Positions 1 through 9,179 of a stretch of DNA of 20,504 bases are shown piece by piece. Numbering within the stretch: the stretch's first letter is position 1; the number at the start of each line of letters is the position of its first letter. Under the pieces are notes generated by a model. The model saw only the letters and a list, made by a program, of their open reading frames with translations, searched no databases and had not been told where the DNA came from. The stretch is from Brugia malayi (lineage: Eukaryota > Nematoda > Chromadorea > Rhabditida > Onchocercidae), in the NCBI RefSeq assembly GCF_000002995.4, contig NW_025062383.1, forward strand, positions 1-20,504. Reading direction: 5' to 3'. Both the position numbers and the translations under genes were made by a program.

Positions 1-34
1 CAACTATTATGATAATGATGCAGGTATGATCGAC

Positions 35-136
35 GGTTTAATTACCCAATTTTGAGGTAATTGAATGTTTCGGCCCAGAGTTTAGGCTACTGTGGCTTGA
101 AGTAAAATTTTGGAACGTCCTGCATATTTGTGGGAC
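35..136 (+). ncRNA. SL1: SL1 RNA copy 1 (one leader change)
   Basis: This 102-base copy is like the reference at 1566 except for leader base 16, which is T instead of G (CCCAATTTTGAG). The GT donor at 57, the Sm-like AATTTTGG at 106-113 and the terminal stem-loop at 117-136 are intact. The gene has only 34 bases of upstream flank in the window. Confidence 0.93.
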
Positions 137-486
137 AATAATAAATGCTTTTAGCAAGAATGAGATTTTGCTCAGGTTTTATCATTTATAAAATATATAT
201 CATCAATCTATATTACTTACTTGAATGCATGAAGATCGAAATTTTCTCTACTTTGCATCTGTTTTGTTCCAGTGATAATGTAAATTTAGCAATTGAAATA
301 TTGTTGAATAATAAATTTGGGCGCAAATGTTGCTTGAAGTGAAGTAAAAATCATCGCTACAAATTAAATGTGTGCTATTATCGAAAGTGATAAAAAATGG
401 ATCACAGTTTGATCTGTTCGCGAAAAATAATCAGCTGAATGTTGAATACACAACAACTATATGATAATGATGCAGGTATGATCGAC

Positions 487-587
487 GGTTTAATTACCAA
501 GTTTGAGTTAATTGAATGTTTCGGCCCAGAGTTTAGGCTACTGTGGCTTGAAGTAAAATTTTGGAACGTCCTGCATATTTGTCGGAC
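487..587 (+). ncRNA. SL1: SL1 RNA copy 2 (leader deletion and donor change)
   Basis: One C is missing from the leader CCC, and the first donor base at 508 is T, so GTAA reads TTAA. The 3' arm of the terminal stem reads GTCGGAC, which adds a mismatch. With the donor lost this copy could not trans-splice normally; sequencing error is a possible cause. Confidence 0.88.
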
Positions 588-937
588 AATAATAAATGCG
601 TTAGCAAGGATGAGATTTTGCTCAGGTTTTATCATTTGTATAAAATATATCATCAATCTATATTACTTACTTTGAATGCATGAAGATCGAAATTTTTCTC
701 TACTTGCAATCTGTTTTTTCCAGTGATAATGTAAATTTAGCAATTGAAATATTGTTGAATAATAAATTTGGGCGCAAATGTTGCTTGAAGTGAAGTAAAA
801 ATCATCGCTACAATTAAATGTGTGCTATTATCGAAAGTGATAAAAAATGGATCACAGTTTGATCTGTTCGCCGAAAAATAATCAGCTGAATGTTGAATAC
901 ACAACAACTATATGATAATGATGCAGGTATGATCGAC

Positions 938-1039
938 GGTTTAATTACCCAAGTTTGAGGTAATTGAATGTTTCGGCCCAGAGTTTAGGCTACTGTGGCT
1001 TTAAGTAAAATTTTTGAACGTCCTGCATATTTGTGGGAC
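938..1039 (+). ncRNA. SL1: SL1 RNA copy 3 (altered Sm site)
   Basis: The 22-base leader and GT donor are canonical. The Sm region reads AAAATTTTTGAACG, with one G changed to T, and the stretch before it reads GGCTTTAAG instead of GGCTTGAAG. The second change is shared with the copy at 8206. It starts a long unit whose 5S copy is truncated (1327). Confidence 0.93.
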
Positions 1040-1326
1040 AATAATAAATGCTTTTAGCAAGAATGAGATTTTGCTCAGGTTTTATCATTTGTATAAAATA
1101 TATCATCAATCTATATTACTTACTTTGAATGCATGAAGATCGAAATTTTTCTCTACTTGCAATCTGTTTTGTTCCAGTGATAATGTAAATTTAGCAATTG
1201 AAATATTGTTGAATAATAATTTGGGCGCAAATGTTGCTTGAAGTGAAGTAAAAATCATCGCTACAATAAATGTGTGCTATTATCGAATTGGATGTGATTT
1301 ATGCTTTCAACATATTTGTGACAATG

Positions 1327-1431
1327 CCACGTTGAAAGCACGACATCTCGTCGGGTCTGTCAAGTTAAGCCACGTTGGGCCTTGTTAGTACTTGGATCGG
1401 AGACGGCCTGGGAATCCCAGGTGTTGTAGAC
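1327..1431 (+). pseudogene. 5S: 5S rRNA, 5'-truncated (copy 1)
   Basis: From CCACGTTGAAAGCACG to GTTGTAGAC this follows the 5S at 4599, but the first 13 or so bases are absent and TGACAATG precedes directly. Without them helix I cannot form. Loop C reads CGGGTC instead of CCGATC. Two further changes, GCCACG for GCAACG in the A-box region and CTTGTTAG for CTGGTTAG, add to the decay. Confidence 0.85.
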
Positions 1432-1510
1432 ATAATTTTTGTGTTTTTTAGACATGCATTAAATGTGATAAAAAAAATGTTCATAGTTTGATCTGTTTGC
1501 CGAAAATAAT

Positions 1511-1533
1511 CAGCTGAATGTTGAATACACAAC
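1511..1533 (+). promoter_or_regulatory. Candidate SL1 proximal sequence element (reference copy)
   Basis: The block CAGCTGAATGTTGAATACAC and the three bases after it lie about 55 to 33 bases before the SL1 start at 1566. It recurs nearly unchanged before almost every SL1 copy, after both short and long spacers. Nematode SL RNA genes use an snRNA-type promoter with a proximal element near -50, and in Ascaris the leader itself is also a promoter element. The position fits, and GTTG/CAAC forms a small dyad. Its role as promoter is inferred from position and conservation only. Confidence 0.45.
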
Positions 1534-1565
1534 AACTATATGATAATGATGCAGGTATGATCGAC

Positions 1566-1667
1566 GGTTTAATTACCCAAGTTTGAGGTAATTGAATGTT
1601 TCGGCCCAGAGTTTAGGCTACTGTGGCTTGAAGTAAAATTTTGGAACGTCCTGCATATTTGTGGGAC
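1566..1667 (+). ncRNA. SL1: SL1 spliced leader RNA (reference copy 4)
   Basis: This is an SL1 RNA gene of about 102 bases. The RNA donates its 5' 22 bases to pre-mRNAs by spliceosomal trans-splicing; in nematodes it is a Pol II, trimethylguanosine-capped Sm snRNP. Bases 1566-1587 match the nematode SL1 leader, and GTAA follows at 1588. Three stem-loops can be drawn. Stem I pairs AATTACC (1571-1577) with GGTAATT (1587-1593), burying the donor. Stem II pairs GCC.CAG with CTG.GGC around a bulged T. Stem III pairs GTCCTGC with GTGGGAC (1648-1667). The Sm-like AATTTTGG lies between stems II and III. Twenty-one other copies look identical over these bases. The 3' end is set at the base of stem III; the true end may be a few bases later. 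Confidence 0.97.
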
Positions 1668-2018
1668 AATAATAAATGCTTTTTAGCAGAATGAGATTTT
1701 GCTCAGTTTTATCATTTGTATAAAAATATATCATCAATCTATATTACTTACTTTGAATGCATGAAGATCGAAATTTTTCTCTACTTGCAATCTGTTTTGT
1801 TCCAGTGATAATGTAAATTTAGCAATTGAAATATTGTTGAATAATTAAATTGGGCGCAAATGTTTGCTCGAAGTGAAGTAAAAATCATCGCTACAATTAA
1901 ATGTGTGCTATATGGAAAGTGATAAAAAATGGATCACAGTTTGATCTGTTCGCCGAAAAATAATCAGCTGAATGTGAATACACAACAACTATATGATAAT
2001 GATGCAGGTATGATCGAC

Positions 2019-2118
2019 GGTTTAATTACCCAAGTTTGAGGTAATTGAATGTTTCGGCCCAGAGTTTAGGCTACTGTGGCTTGAAGTAAAATTTGAACGT
2101 CCTGCATATTTTTGGGAC
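2019..2118 (+). ncRNA. SL1: SL1 RNA copy 5 (shortened Sm site)
   Basis: The leader and donor are canonical. The Sm region lacks two bases (AAAATTTGAACG) and the terminal loop side reads TTTGGGAC, giving 100 bases. Loss of part of the Sm site would be expected to impair snRNP assembly if real. Confidence 0.92.
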
Positions 2119-2468
2119 AATAATAAATGCTTTTAGCAAGAATGAGATTTTGCTCAGGTTTTATCATTTGTATAAAATATATCATCAATCTATATTACTT
2201 ACTTTGAATGCATGAAGATCGAAATTTTTCTCTACTTGCAATCTGTTTTGTTCCAGTGATAATGTAAATTTAGCAATTGAAATATTGTTGAATAATAAAT
2301 TTGGCGCAAATGTTGCTTGAAGTGAAGTAAAAATCATCGCTACAATTAAATGTGTGCTATTATCGAAAGTGATAAAAATGGATCACAGTTTGATCTGTTC
2401 GCCGAAAAATAATCAGCTGAATGTTGAATACACAACAACTATATGATAATGATGCAGGTATGATCGAC

Positions 2469-2570
2469 GGTTTAATTACCCAAGTTTGAGGTAATTGAAT
2501 GTTTCGGCCCAGAGTTTAGGCTACTGTGGCTTGAAGTAAAATTTTGGAACGTCCTGCATATTTGTGGGAC
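2469..2570 (+). ncRNA. SL1: SL1 RNA copy 6
   Basis: It looks identical to the reference copy over all 102 bases, and the unit that follows is short. Confidence 0.96.
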
Positions 2571-2925
2571 AATAATAAATGCTTTTAGCAAGAATGAGAT
2601 TTTGCTCAGGTTTTTATCATTTGTATAAAATATATCATCAATCTATATTACTTACTTGAATGCATGAAGATCGAAATTTTTCTCTACTTGCAATCTGTTT
2701 TGTTCCCAGTGATAATGTAAATTTAGCATTGAAATATTGTTGAATAATAAATTTGGGCGCAAATGTTGCTTGAAGTGAAGTAAAAATCATCATCGCTACA
2801 ATTAAATGTGTGCTATTATCGAAAGTGATAAAAAATGGATCACAGTTTGATCTGTTCGCCGAAAAATAATCAGGCTGAATGTTGAATACACAACAACTAT
2901 ATGATAATGATGCAGTATAATCGAC

Positions 2926-3030
2926 GGTTTAATTACCCCAAGTTGAGGTAATTGAATGTTTCGGCCCAGAGTTTAGGCTACTGTGGCTGTGAAGTAAAAT
3001 TTTGGAACGTCCTGCATATATTTGTGGGAC
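2926..3030 (+). ncRNA. SL1: SL1 RNA copy 7 (leader indels)
   Basis: The leader has an extra C (ACCCCAAG) and lacks one T (GTTGAG). An extra base in GGCTGTGAAG and an enlarged terminal loop (GCATATATTTGTG) bring the length to 105. It starts the first long unit of the run 2926-5484. Confidence 0.91.
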
Positions 3031-3318
3031 AATAATAAATGCTTTTAGCAAGAATGAGATTTTGCTCAGGTTTTATCATTTGTATAAAATATATCATCAA
3101 TCTATATTACTTACTTTGAATGCATGAAGATCGAAATTTTTCTCTACTTGCAATCTGTTTTGTTCCAGTGATAATGTAAATTTAGCAAATTGAAATATTG
3201 TTGAATAATAAATTTGGGCGCAAATGTTGCTTGAAGTGAAGTAAAAATCATCGCTACAATAAATGTGTGCTATTATCGGATTGGATGTGATTTATGCTTC
3301 AACATATTTGTAACAATA

Positions 3319-3433
3319 GTCTACGACCATACACGTTGAAAGCACGACATCTCGTCGATCTGTCAAGTTAAGCAACGTTGGGCCTGGTTAGTACTTGGAT
3401 CGGAGACGGCCTGGGAATCCAGGTGTTGTAGAC
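3319..3433 (+). rRNA. 5S: 5S rRNA with complete 5' end (copy 2)
   Basis: It starts with GTCTACGACCAT and ends GTTGTAGAC, so the nine-base helix I can form. Three single bases are missing against the copy at 4599: a C in CATACACG, a C in loop C (CGTCGATC), and a C in GGAATCCAGG. The copy may be functional if these are sequencing errors. Confidence 0.85.
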
Positions 3434-3573
3434 ATAATTTTTGGTGTTTTTTAGACATGCATTAAATGTGATAAAAAAAATGGTTCATAGTTTGATCTGT
3501 TTGCCGAAAAATAATCAGCTGAATGTTGAATACACAACAACTATATGATAATGATGATGCAGGTATGATCGAC

Positions 3574-3675
3574 GGTTTAATTACCCAAGTTTGAGGTAAT
3601 TGAATGTTTCGGCCCAGAGTTTAGGCTACTGTGGCTTGAAGTAAAATTTTGGAACGTCCTGCATATTTGTGGGAC
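3574..3675 (+). ncRNA. SL1: SL1 RNA copy 8
   Basis: It looks identical to the reference over 102 bases. The upstream flank has one extra GAT (AATGATGATGC). Its spacer carries the extra-ATAA form (AAAATAAATATATCATC) and leads to a truncated 5S. Confidence 0.96.
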
Positions 3676-3968
3676 AATAATAAATGCTTTTAGCAAGAAT
3701 GAGATTTTGCTCAGGTTTTATCATTTGTATAAAATAAATATATCATCAATCTATATTACTTACTTTGAATGCATGAAGATCGAAATTTTTCTCTACTTGC
3801 AATCTGTTTTGTTCCAGTGATAATGTAAATTTAGCAATTGAAATATTGTTGAATAATAAATTTGGGCGCAAATGTTGCTTGAAGTGAAGTAAAAATCATC
3901 GCTACAATAAATGTGTGCTATTATCGATTGGATGTGATTTATGCTTCAACATATTTGTGACATATATG

Positions 3969-4073
3969 CCACGTTGAAAGCACGACATCTCGTCGGGTCT
4001 GTCAAGTTAAGCAACGTTGGGCCTGGTTAGTACTTGGATCGGAGACGGCCTGGGAATCCCAGGTGTTGTAGAC
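3969..4073 (+). pseudogene. 5S: 5S rRNA, 5'-truncated (copy 3)
   Basis: It lacks the 5' strand of helix I and has loop C CGGGTC. The base series before CCACG is slightly different from its sister copies (GACATATATG). The rest, including the internal promoter region, matches the intact copy. Confidence 0.87.
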
Positions 4074-4209
4074 ATAATTTTGGTGTTTTTTAGACATGCA
4101 TTAAATGTGATAAAAAAAATGGTTCATAGTTTGATCTGTTTGCCGAAAAATAATCAGCTGAATGTTGAATACACAACAACTATATGATAATGATGCAGGT
4201 ATGATCGAC

Positions 4210-4311
4210 GGTTTAATTACCCAAGTTTGAGGTAATTGAATGTTTCGGCCCAGAGTTTAGGCTACTGTGGCTTGAAGTAAAATTTTGGAACGTCCTGCAT
4301 ATTTGTGGGAC
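4210..4311 (+). ncRNA. SL1: SL1 RNA copy 9
   Basis: It looks identical to the reference over 102 bases and belongs to the long unit with the only fully intact 5S gene in the window. Confidence 0.96.
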
Positions 4312-4598
4312 AAATAATAAATGCTTTTAGCAAGAATGAGATTTTGCTCAGGTTTTATCATTTGTATAAAATATATCATCAATCTATATTACTTACTTTG
4401 AATGCATGAAGATCGAAATTTTTCTCTACTTGCAATCTGTTTTGTTCCAGTGATAATGTAAATTTAGCAATTGAAATATTGTTGAATAATAAATTTGGGC
4501 GCAAATGTTGCTTGAAGTGAAGTAAAAATCATCGCTACAATAAATGTGTGCTATTATCGATTGGATGTGATTTATGCTTCAACATATTTGTAACAATA

Positions 4599-4716
4599 GT
4601 CTACGACCATACCACGTTGAAAGCACGACATCTCGTCCGATCTGTCAAGTTAAGCAACGTTGGGCCTGGTTAGTACTTGGATCGGAGACGGCCTGGGAAT
4701 CCCAGGTGTTGTAGAC
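4599..4716 (+). rRNA. 5S: 5S ribosomal RNA, intact copy (copy 4)
   Basis: This is a 118-base 5S rRNA gene, a component of the large ribosomal subunit transcribed by Pol III. GTCTACGAC at the 5' end pairs perfectly with GTTGTAGAC at the 3' end (helix I, one G-U). Loop C CCGATC (4637-4642) is present. The A-box region AGTTAAGCAACG starts near +51, and the C-box region GGATCGGAGACGGCCTGGG lies near +81 to +99, as expected for an internal 5S promoter. CCTGG and CCAGG can pair as in helix V. GGATCGGAGACGGCCTGGG resembles nematode 5S as I recall it. T-runs follow at 4721. It is the only copy here without a visible defect. Confidence 0.96.
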
Positions 4717-4720
4717 ATAA

Positions 4721-4734
4721 TTTTGGTGTTTTTT
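4721..4734 (+). terminator. Pol III T-run terminator after 5S
   Basis: TTTT at 4721-4724 and TTTTTT at 4729-4734 follow the 5S end within 18 bases. Runs of T on the non-template strand end Pol III transcription. The same pair of T-runs, with small length changes, follows most 5S copies, truncated ones included. Confidence 0.75.
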
Positions 4735-4852
4735 AGACATGCATTAAATGTGATAAAAAAAATGGTTCATAGTTTGATCTGTTTGCCGAAAAATAATCAG
4801 CTGAATGTTGAATACACAACAACTATATGATAATGATGCAGGTATGATCGAC

Positions 4853-4954
4853 GGTTTAATTACCCAAGTTTGAGGTAATTGAATGTTTCGGCCCAGAGTT
4901 TAGGCTACTGTGGCTTGAAGTAAAATTTTGGAACGTCCTGCATATTTGTGGGAC
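4853..4954 (+). ncRNA. SL1: SL1 RNA copy 10
   Basis: It looks identical to the reference over 102 bases. Its spacer again has the extra-ATAA form and a truncated 5S, like the copy at 3574. Confidence 0.96.
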
Positions 4955-5244
4955 AATAATAAATGCTTTTAGCAAGAATGAGATTTTGCTCAGGTTTTAT
5001 CATTTGTATAAAATAAATATATCATCAATCTATATTACTTACTTTGAATGCATGAAGATCGAAATTTTTCTCTACTTGCAATCTGTTTTGTTCCAGTGAT
5101 AATGTAAATTTAGCAATTGAAATATTGTTGAATAATAAATTTGGGCGCAAATGTTGCTTGAAGTGAAGTAAAAATCATCGCTACAATAAATGTGTGCTAT
5201 TATCGATTGGATGTGATTTATGCTTCAACATATTTGTGACAATG

Positions 5245-5349
5245 CCACGTTGAAAGCACGACATCTCGTCGGGTCTGTCAAGTTAAGCAACGTTGGGCCT
5301 GGTTAGTACTTGGATCGGAGACGGCCTGGGAATCCCAGGTGTTGTAGAC
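5245..5349 (+). pseudogene. 5S: 5S rRNA, 5'-truncated (copy 5)
   Basis: It has the common truncated form: TGACAATG joins CCACG directly and loop C is CGGGTC. The remaining 105 bases match the intact copy. It closes the run of four adjacent long units. Confidence 0.88.
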
Positions 5350-5484
5350 ATAATTTTGGTGTTTTTTAGACATGCATTAAATGTGATAAAAAAATGGTTC
5401 ATAGTTTGATCTGTTTGCCGAAAAATAATCAGCTGAATGTTGAATACACAACAACTATATGATAATGATGCAGGTATGATCGAC

Positions 5485-5588
5485 GGTTTAAATTACCCAA
5501 GTTTGAGGTAATTGAATGTTTCGGCCCAGAGTTTAGGCTACTGTGGCTTGAAGTAAAATTTTGGAACGTCCTGCATATTTTGTGGGAC
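5485..5588 (+). ncRNA. SL1: SL1 RNA copy 11 (one-base leader insertion)
   Basis: The leader has an extra A (TTTAAATTACCC) and the terminal loop an extra T, giving 104 bases. Donor and Sm site are intact. It opens the block 5485-9631, which has no 5S. Confidence 0.92.
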
Positions 5589-5941
5589 AATAATAAATGC
5601 TTTTAGCAAGAATGAGATTTTGCTCAGGTTTTATCATTTGTATAAAATATATCATCAATCTATATATTACTTACTTTGAATGCATGAAGATCGAAATTTT
5701 TCTCTACTTGCAATCTGTTTTGTTCCAGTGATAATGTAAATTTAGCCAATTGAATATTGTTGAATAATAAATTTGGGCGCAAATGTTCTTGAAGTGAAGT
5801 AAAAATCATCGCTACAATTAAATGTGTGCTATTATCGAAAGTGATAAAAAATGGATCACAGTTTGATCTGTTCGCCGAAAAATAATCAGCTGAATGTTGA
5901 ATACACAACAACTATATGATAATGATGCAGGTATGATCGAC

Positions 5942-6043
5942 GGTTTAATTACCCAAGTTTGAGGTAATTGAATGTTTCGGCCCAGAGTTTAGGCTACTGT
6001 GGCTTGAAGTAAAATTTTGGAACGTCCTGCATATTTGTGGGAC
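5942..6043 (+). ncRNA. SL1: SL1 RNA copy 12
   Basis: It looks identical to the reference over 102 bases and starts a short unit. Confidence 0.96.
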
Positions 6044-6395
6044 AATAATAAATGCTTTTAGCAAGAATGAGATTTTGCTCAGGTTTTATCATTTGTATAA
6101 AATATATCATCAATCTATATTACTTACTTTGAATGCATGAAGATCGAAATTTTTCTCTACTTGCAATCTGTTTTGTTCCAGTGATAATGTAAATTTAGCA
6201 ATTGAAATATTGTTGAATAATAAATTTGGGCGCAAATGTTGCTTGAAGTGAAGTAAAAATCATCGCTACAATTAAATGTGTGCTATTATCGAAAGTGATA
6301 AAAAATGGATCACAGTTTGATCTTTCGCCGAAAAATAATCAGCTGAATGTTGAATACACAACAACTATATGATAATGATGCAGGTATAGATCGAC

Positions 6396-6494
6396 GGTTT
6401 AATTACCCAAGTTTGAGGTAATTGAATGTTTCGGCCCAAATTTAGGCTACTGTGGCTTGAAGTAAAATTTGGAACGTCCTGCATATTTGTGGAC
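6396..6494 (+). ncRNA. SL1: SL1 RNA copy 13 (body deletions)
   Basis: The leader and donor are canonical. The body has small deletions: GGCCCAAATTTAGG, AAAATTTGGAACG in the Sm region, and TGTGGAC in stem III. The spacer after it (to about 6560) is also rich in one-base losses, which suggests poor local consensus. Confidence 0.91.
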
Positions 6495-6842
6495 AATAAT
6501 AAATGCTTTTAGCAAAGATAGATTTGCTCAGGTTTATCATTTGTATAAATAAATATCATCAATCTATATACATACTTTGAATGCATGAAGATCGAAATTT
6601 TTCTCTACTTGCAATCTGTTTTGTTCCAGTGATAATGTAAATTAGCAATTGAAATATTGTTGAATAATAAATTTGGGCGCAAATGTTGCTTGAAGTGAAG
6701 TAAAAATCATCGCTACAATTAAATGTGTGCTATTATCGAAAGTGATAAAAAATGGATCACAGTTTGATCTGTTCGCCGAAAAATAATCAGCTGAATGTTG
6801 AATACACAACAACTATATGATAATGATGCAGGTATGATCGAC

Positions 6843-6944
6843 GGTTTAATTACCCAAGTTTGAGGTAATTGAATGTTTCGGCCCAGAGTTTAGGCTACTG
6901 TGGCTTGAAGTAAAATTTTGGAACGTCCTGCATATTTGTGGGAC
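6843..6944 (+). ncRNA. SL1: SL1 RNA copy 14
   Basis: It looks identical to the reference over 102 bases and starts a short unit. Confidence 0.96.
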
Positions 6945-7301
6945 AATAATAAATGCTTTTAGCAAGAATGAGATTTTGCTCAGGTTTTATCATTTGTATA
7001 AAATATATCATCAATCTATATTACTTACTTTGAATGCATGAAGATCGAAATTTTTCTCTACTTGCAATCTGTTTTGTTCCAGTGATAATGTAAATTTAGC
7101 AGAATTGAAATATTGTTGAATAATAAATTTGGGCGCAAATGTTGCTTGAAGTGAAGTAAAAATCATCGACTAACAATTAAATGTGTGCTATTATCGAAAA
7201 GTGATAAAAAGTGATCACAGTTTGATCTGTTCGCCGAAAAATAATCAGCTGAATGTTGAATACACACAACAACTATATGATAATGATGCAGGTATATCGA
7301 C

Positions 7302-7402
7302 GGTTTAATTACCCAAGTTTGAGTAATTTGAATGTTTCGGCCCAGATTTAGGCTACTGTGGCTTGAAGTAAAATTTTGGAACGTCCTGCATATTTGTGGG
7401 AC
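7302..7402 (+). ncRNA. SL1: SL1 RNA copy 15 (donor junction altered)
   Basis: One G is missing where leader meets donor, so the junction reads TTTGAGTAATTTG. Either the leader loses its last G or the donor loses GT. CCCAGATTTAGG also lacks a G. The unit is full of small indels from about 7170 to 7600. Confidence 0.9.
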
Positions 7403-7748
7403 AATAATAAATGCTTTTAGCAAGAATGAGATTTGCTCAGGTTTTATCATTTGTATAAAAAAAATACATCAATCTATATTACTTACTTTGAATGCATGAA
7501 AATCGAAATTTTCTCTACTTGCAATCTGTTTGTTCCAGTGATAATGTAAATTTAGCAATTGAATATTGTTGAATAATAATTGGCGCAAAGTTTGCTTGAA
7601 GTGAAGTAAAAATCATCGGCTACAATTAAATGTGTGCTATTATCGAAAGTGATAAAAATGGATCACAGTTTGATCTGTTCGCCGAAAAATAATCAGCTGA
7701 ATGTTGAATACACAACAACTATATGATAATGATGCAGGTATGATCGAC

Positions 7749-7850
7749 GGTTTAATTACCCAAGTTTGAGGTAATTGAATGTTTCGGCCCAGAGTTTAGG
7801 CTACTGTGGCTTGAAGTAAAATTTTGGAACGTCCTGCATATTTGTGGGAC
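7749..7850 (+). ncRNA. SL1: SL1 RNA copy 16
   Basis: It looks identical to the reference over 102 bases and starts a short unit. Confidence 0.96.
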
Positions 7851-8205
7851 AATAATAAATGCTTTTAGCAAGAATGAGATTTTGCTCAGGTTTTATCATT
7901 TGTATAAAAATATATCATCAATCTATATTACTTACTTTGAATGCATGAAGATCGAAATTTTTCTCTACTTGCAATCTGTTTTGTTCCAGTGATAATGTAA
8001 ATTTAGCGAATTGAAATATTGTTGAATAATAAATTTGGGCGCAAATGTTGCTTGAAGTGAAGTAAAAATCATCGCTACAATTAAATGTGTGCTATTATCG
8101 AAAGTGATAAAAAATGGATCACAGTTTTGATCTGTTCGCCGAAAAATAATCAGCTGAATGTTGAATACACAACAACTATATGATAATGATGCAGGTATGA
8201 TCGAC

Positions 8206-8308
8206 GGTTTAATTACCCAAGTTTGAGGTAATTGAATGTTTCGGCCCAGAGTTTAGGCTACTGTGGCTTTAAGTAAAAATTTTGGAACGTCCTGCATATT
8301 TGTGGGAC
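8206..8308 (+). ncRNA. SL1: SL1 RNA copy 17
   Basis: The leader and donor are canonical. The body carries GGCTTTAAG (shared with the copy at 938) and one extra A before the Sm site, giving 103 bases. Its spacer holds the unusual insertion at 8483-8548. Confidence 0.94.
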
Positions 8309-8482
8309 AATAATAAATGCTTTTAGCAAGAATGAGATTTTGCTCAGGTTTTATCATTTGTATAAAATATATCATCAATCTATATTACTTACTTTGAATG
8401 CATGAAGATCGAAATTTTTCTCTACTTGCATCTGTTTTGTTCAGTGATAATGTATTTAGCAATTGAAATATTGTTGAATAAT

Positions 8483-8548
8483 ATTGACAATGTTGAAGGA
8501 TAATTGTACAATATTGTATTAATGAATGTGATTTACGAAATTTGGTGC
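8483..8548 (+). other. AT-rich insertion in one spacer
   Basis: Normal spacer reads GAATAATAAATTTGGGCGC; here about 60 foreign-looking bases sit between GAATAAT and AAATTTGG. The block includes the perfect 12-base palindrome TACAATATTGTA (8507-8518). The sequence on its right stays divergent for some 30 bases (GGTGCAAGAACAAATGTTCG) before the normal GAAGTGAAG resumes. No other unit in the window has it. Origin unknown; edges are approximate. Confidence 0.75.
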
Positions 8549-8725
8549 AAGAACAAATGTTCGCATGACTGAAGTGAAGTAAAAATCATCGCTACAATTA
8601 ATATTTGTGATTTTATCGAAAAGTGATAAAAAAATGATCACAGTTTGATCTGTTTCGCCGAAAAAATAATCAGCTGAATGTTGAATACACAACAACTATA
8701 TGATAATGATGCAGGTATGATCGAC

Positions 8726-8827
8726 GGTTTAATTACCCAAGTTTGAGGTAATTGAATGTTTCGGCCCAGAGTTTAGGCTACTGTGGCTTGAAGTAAAATT
8801 TTGGAACGTCCTGCATATTTGTGGGAC
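8726..8827 (+). ncRNA. SL1: SL1 RNA copy 18
   Basis: It looks identical to the reference over 102 bases, in spite of the divergent spacer just upstream. Confidence 0.96.
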
Positions 8828-9179
8828 AATAATAAATGCTTTTAGCAAGAATGAGATTTTGCTCAGGTTTTATCATTTGTATAAAATATATCATCAATCT
8901 ATATTACTTACTTTGAATGCATGAAGATCGAAATTTTTCTCTACTTGCAATCTGTTTTGTTCCAGTGATAATGTAAATTTAGCAATTGAAATATTGTTGA
9001 ATAATAAATTTGGGCGCAAATGTTGCTTGAAGTGAAGTAAAAATCATCGCTACAATTAAATGTGTGCTATTATCGAAAGTGATAAAAAATGGATCACAGT
9101 TTGATCTGTTCGCCGAAAAATAATCAGCTGAATGTTGAATACACAACAACTATATGATAATGATGCAGGTATGATCGAC

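Larger units (their letters stand above)
4210..4852 (+). repeat. Reference long unit (SL1 + 5S, 643 bp)
   Basis: This is the cleanest long unit, with a perfect SL1 gene followed by an intact 5S gene on the same strand. The first part of the spacer matches the short unit up to TATTATCG. It then continues TTGGATGTGATTTATGC, carries 5S, and rejoins at AATGTGATAAAAAAAATGG. The flanks differ slightly but consistently from the short type: ACAATAAATG instead of ACAATTAAATG, and GGTTCATAG with TGTTTGCCG instead of GGATCACAG with TGTTCGCCG. Confidence 0.93.

Noticed and set aside
1566..1587. SL2-type leader
   Set aside because: The leader has the SL1 form (TTTAATTACCCAAGTTTGAG after the first two Gs); the SL2 family differs in the middle and at the end, and no copy here looks like it.
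1790..1806. 3' splice acceptor in the spacer (TCTGTTTTGTTCCAG)
   Set aside because: It resembles a nematode acceptor and recurs in every unit, but no exon or open frame follows it, and T-rich sequence ending in CAG is common by chance.
8483..8548. Insertion sequence or transposon with terminal repeats
   Set aside because: The insert is too short for a coding element, and I see no clear terminal inverted repeats or target duplication; only the internal palindrome is firm.
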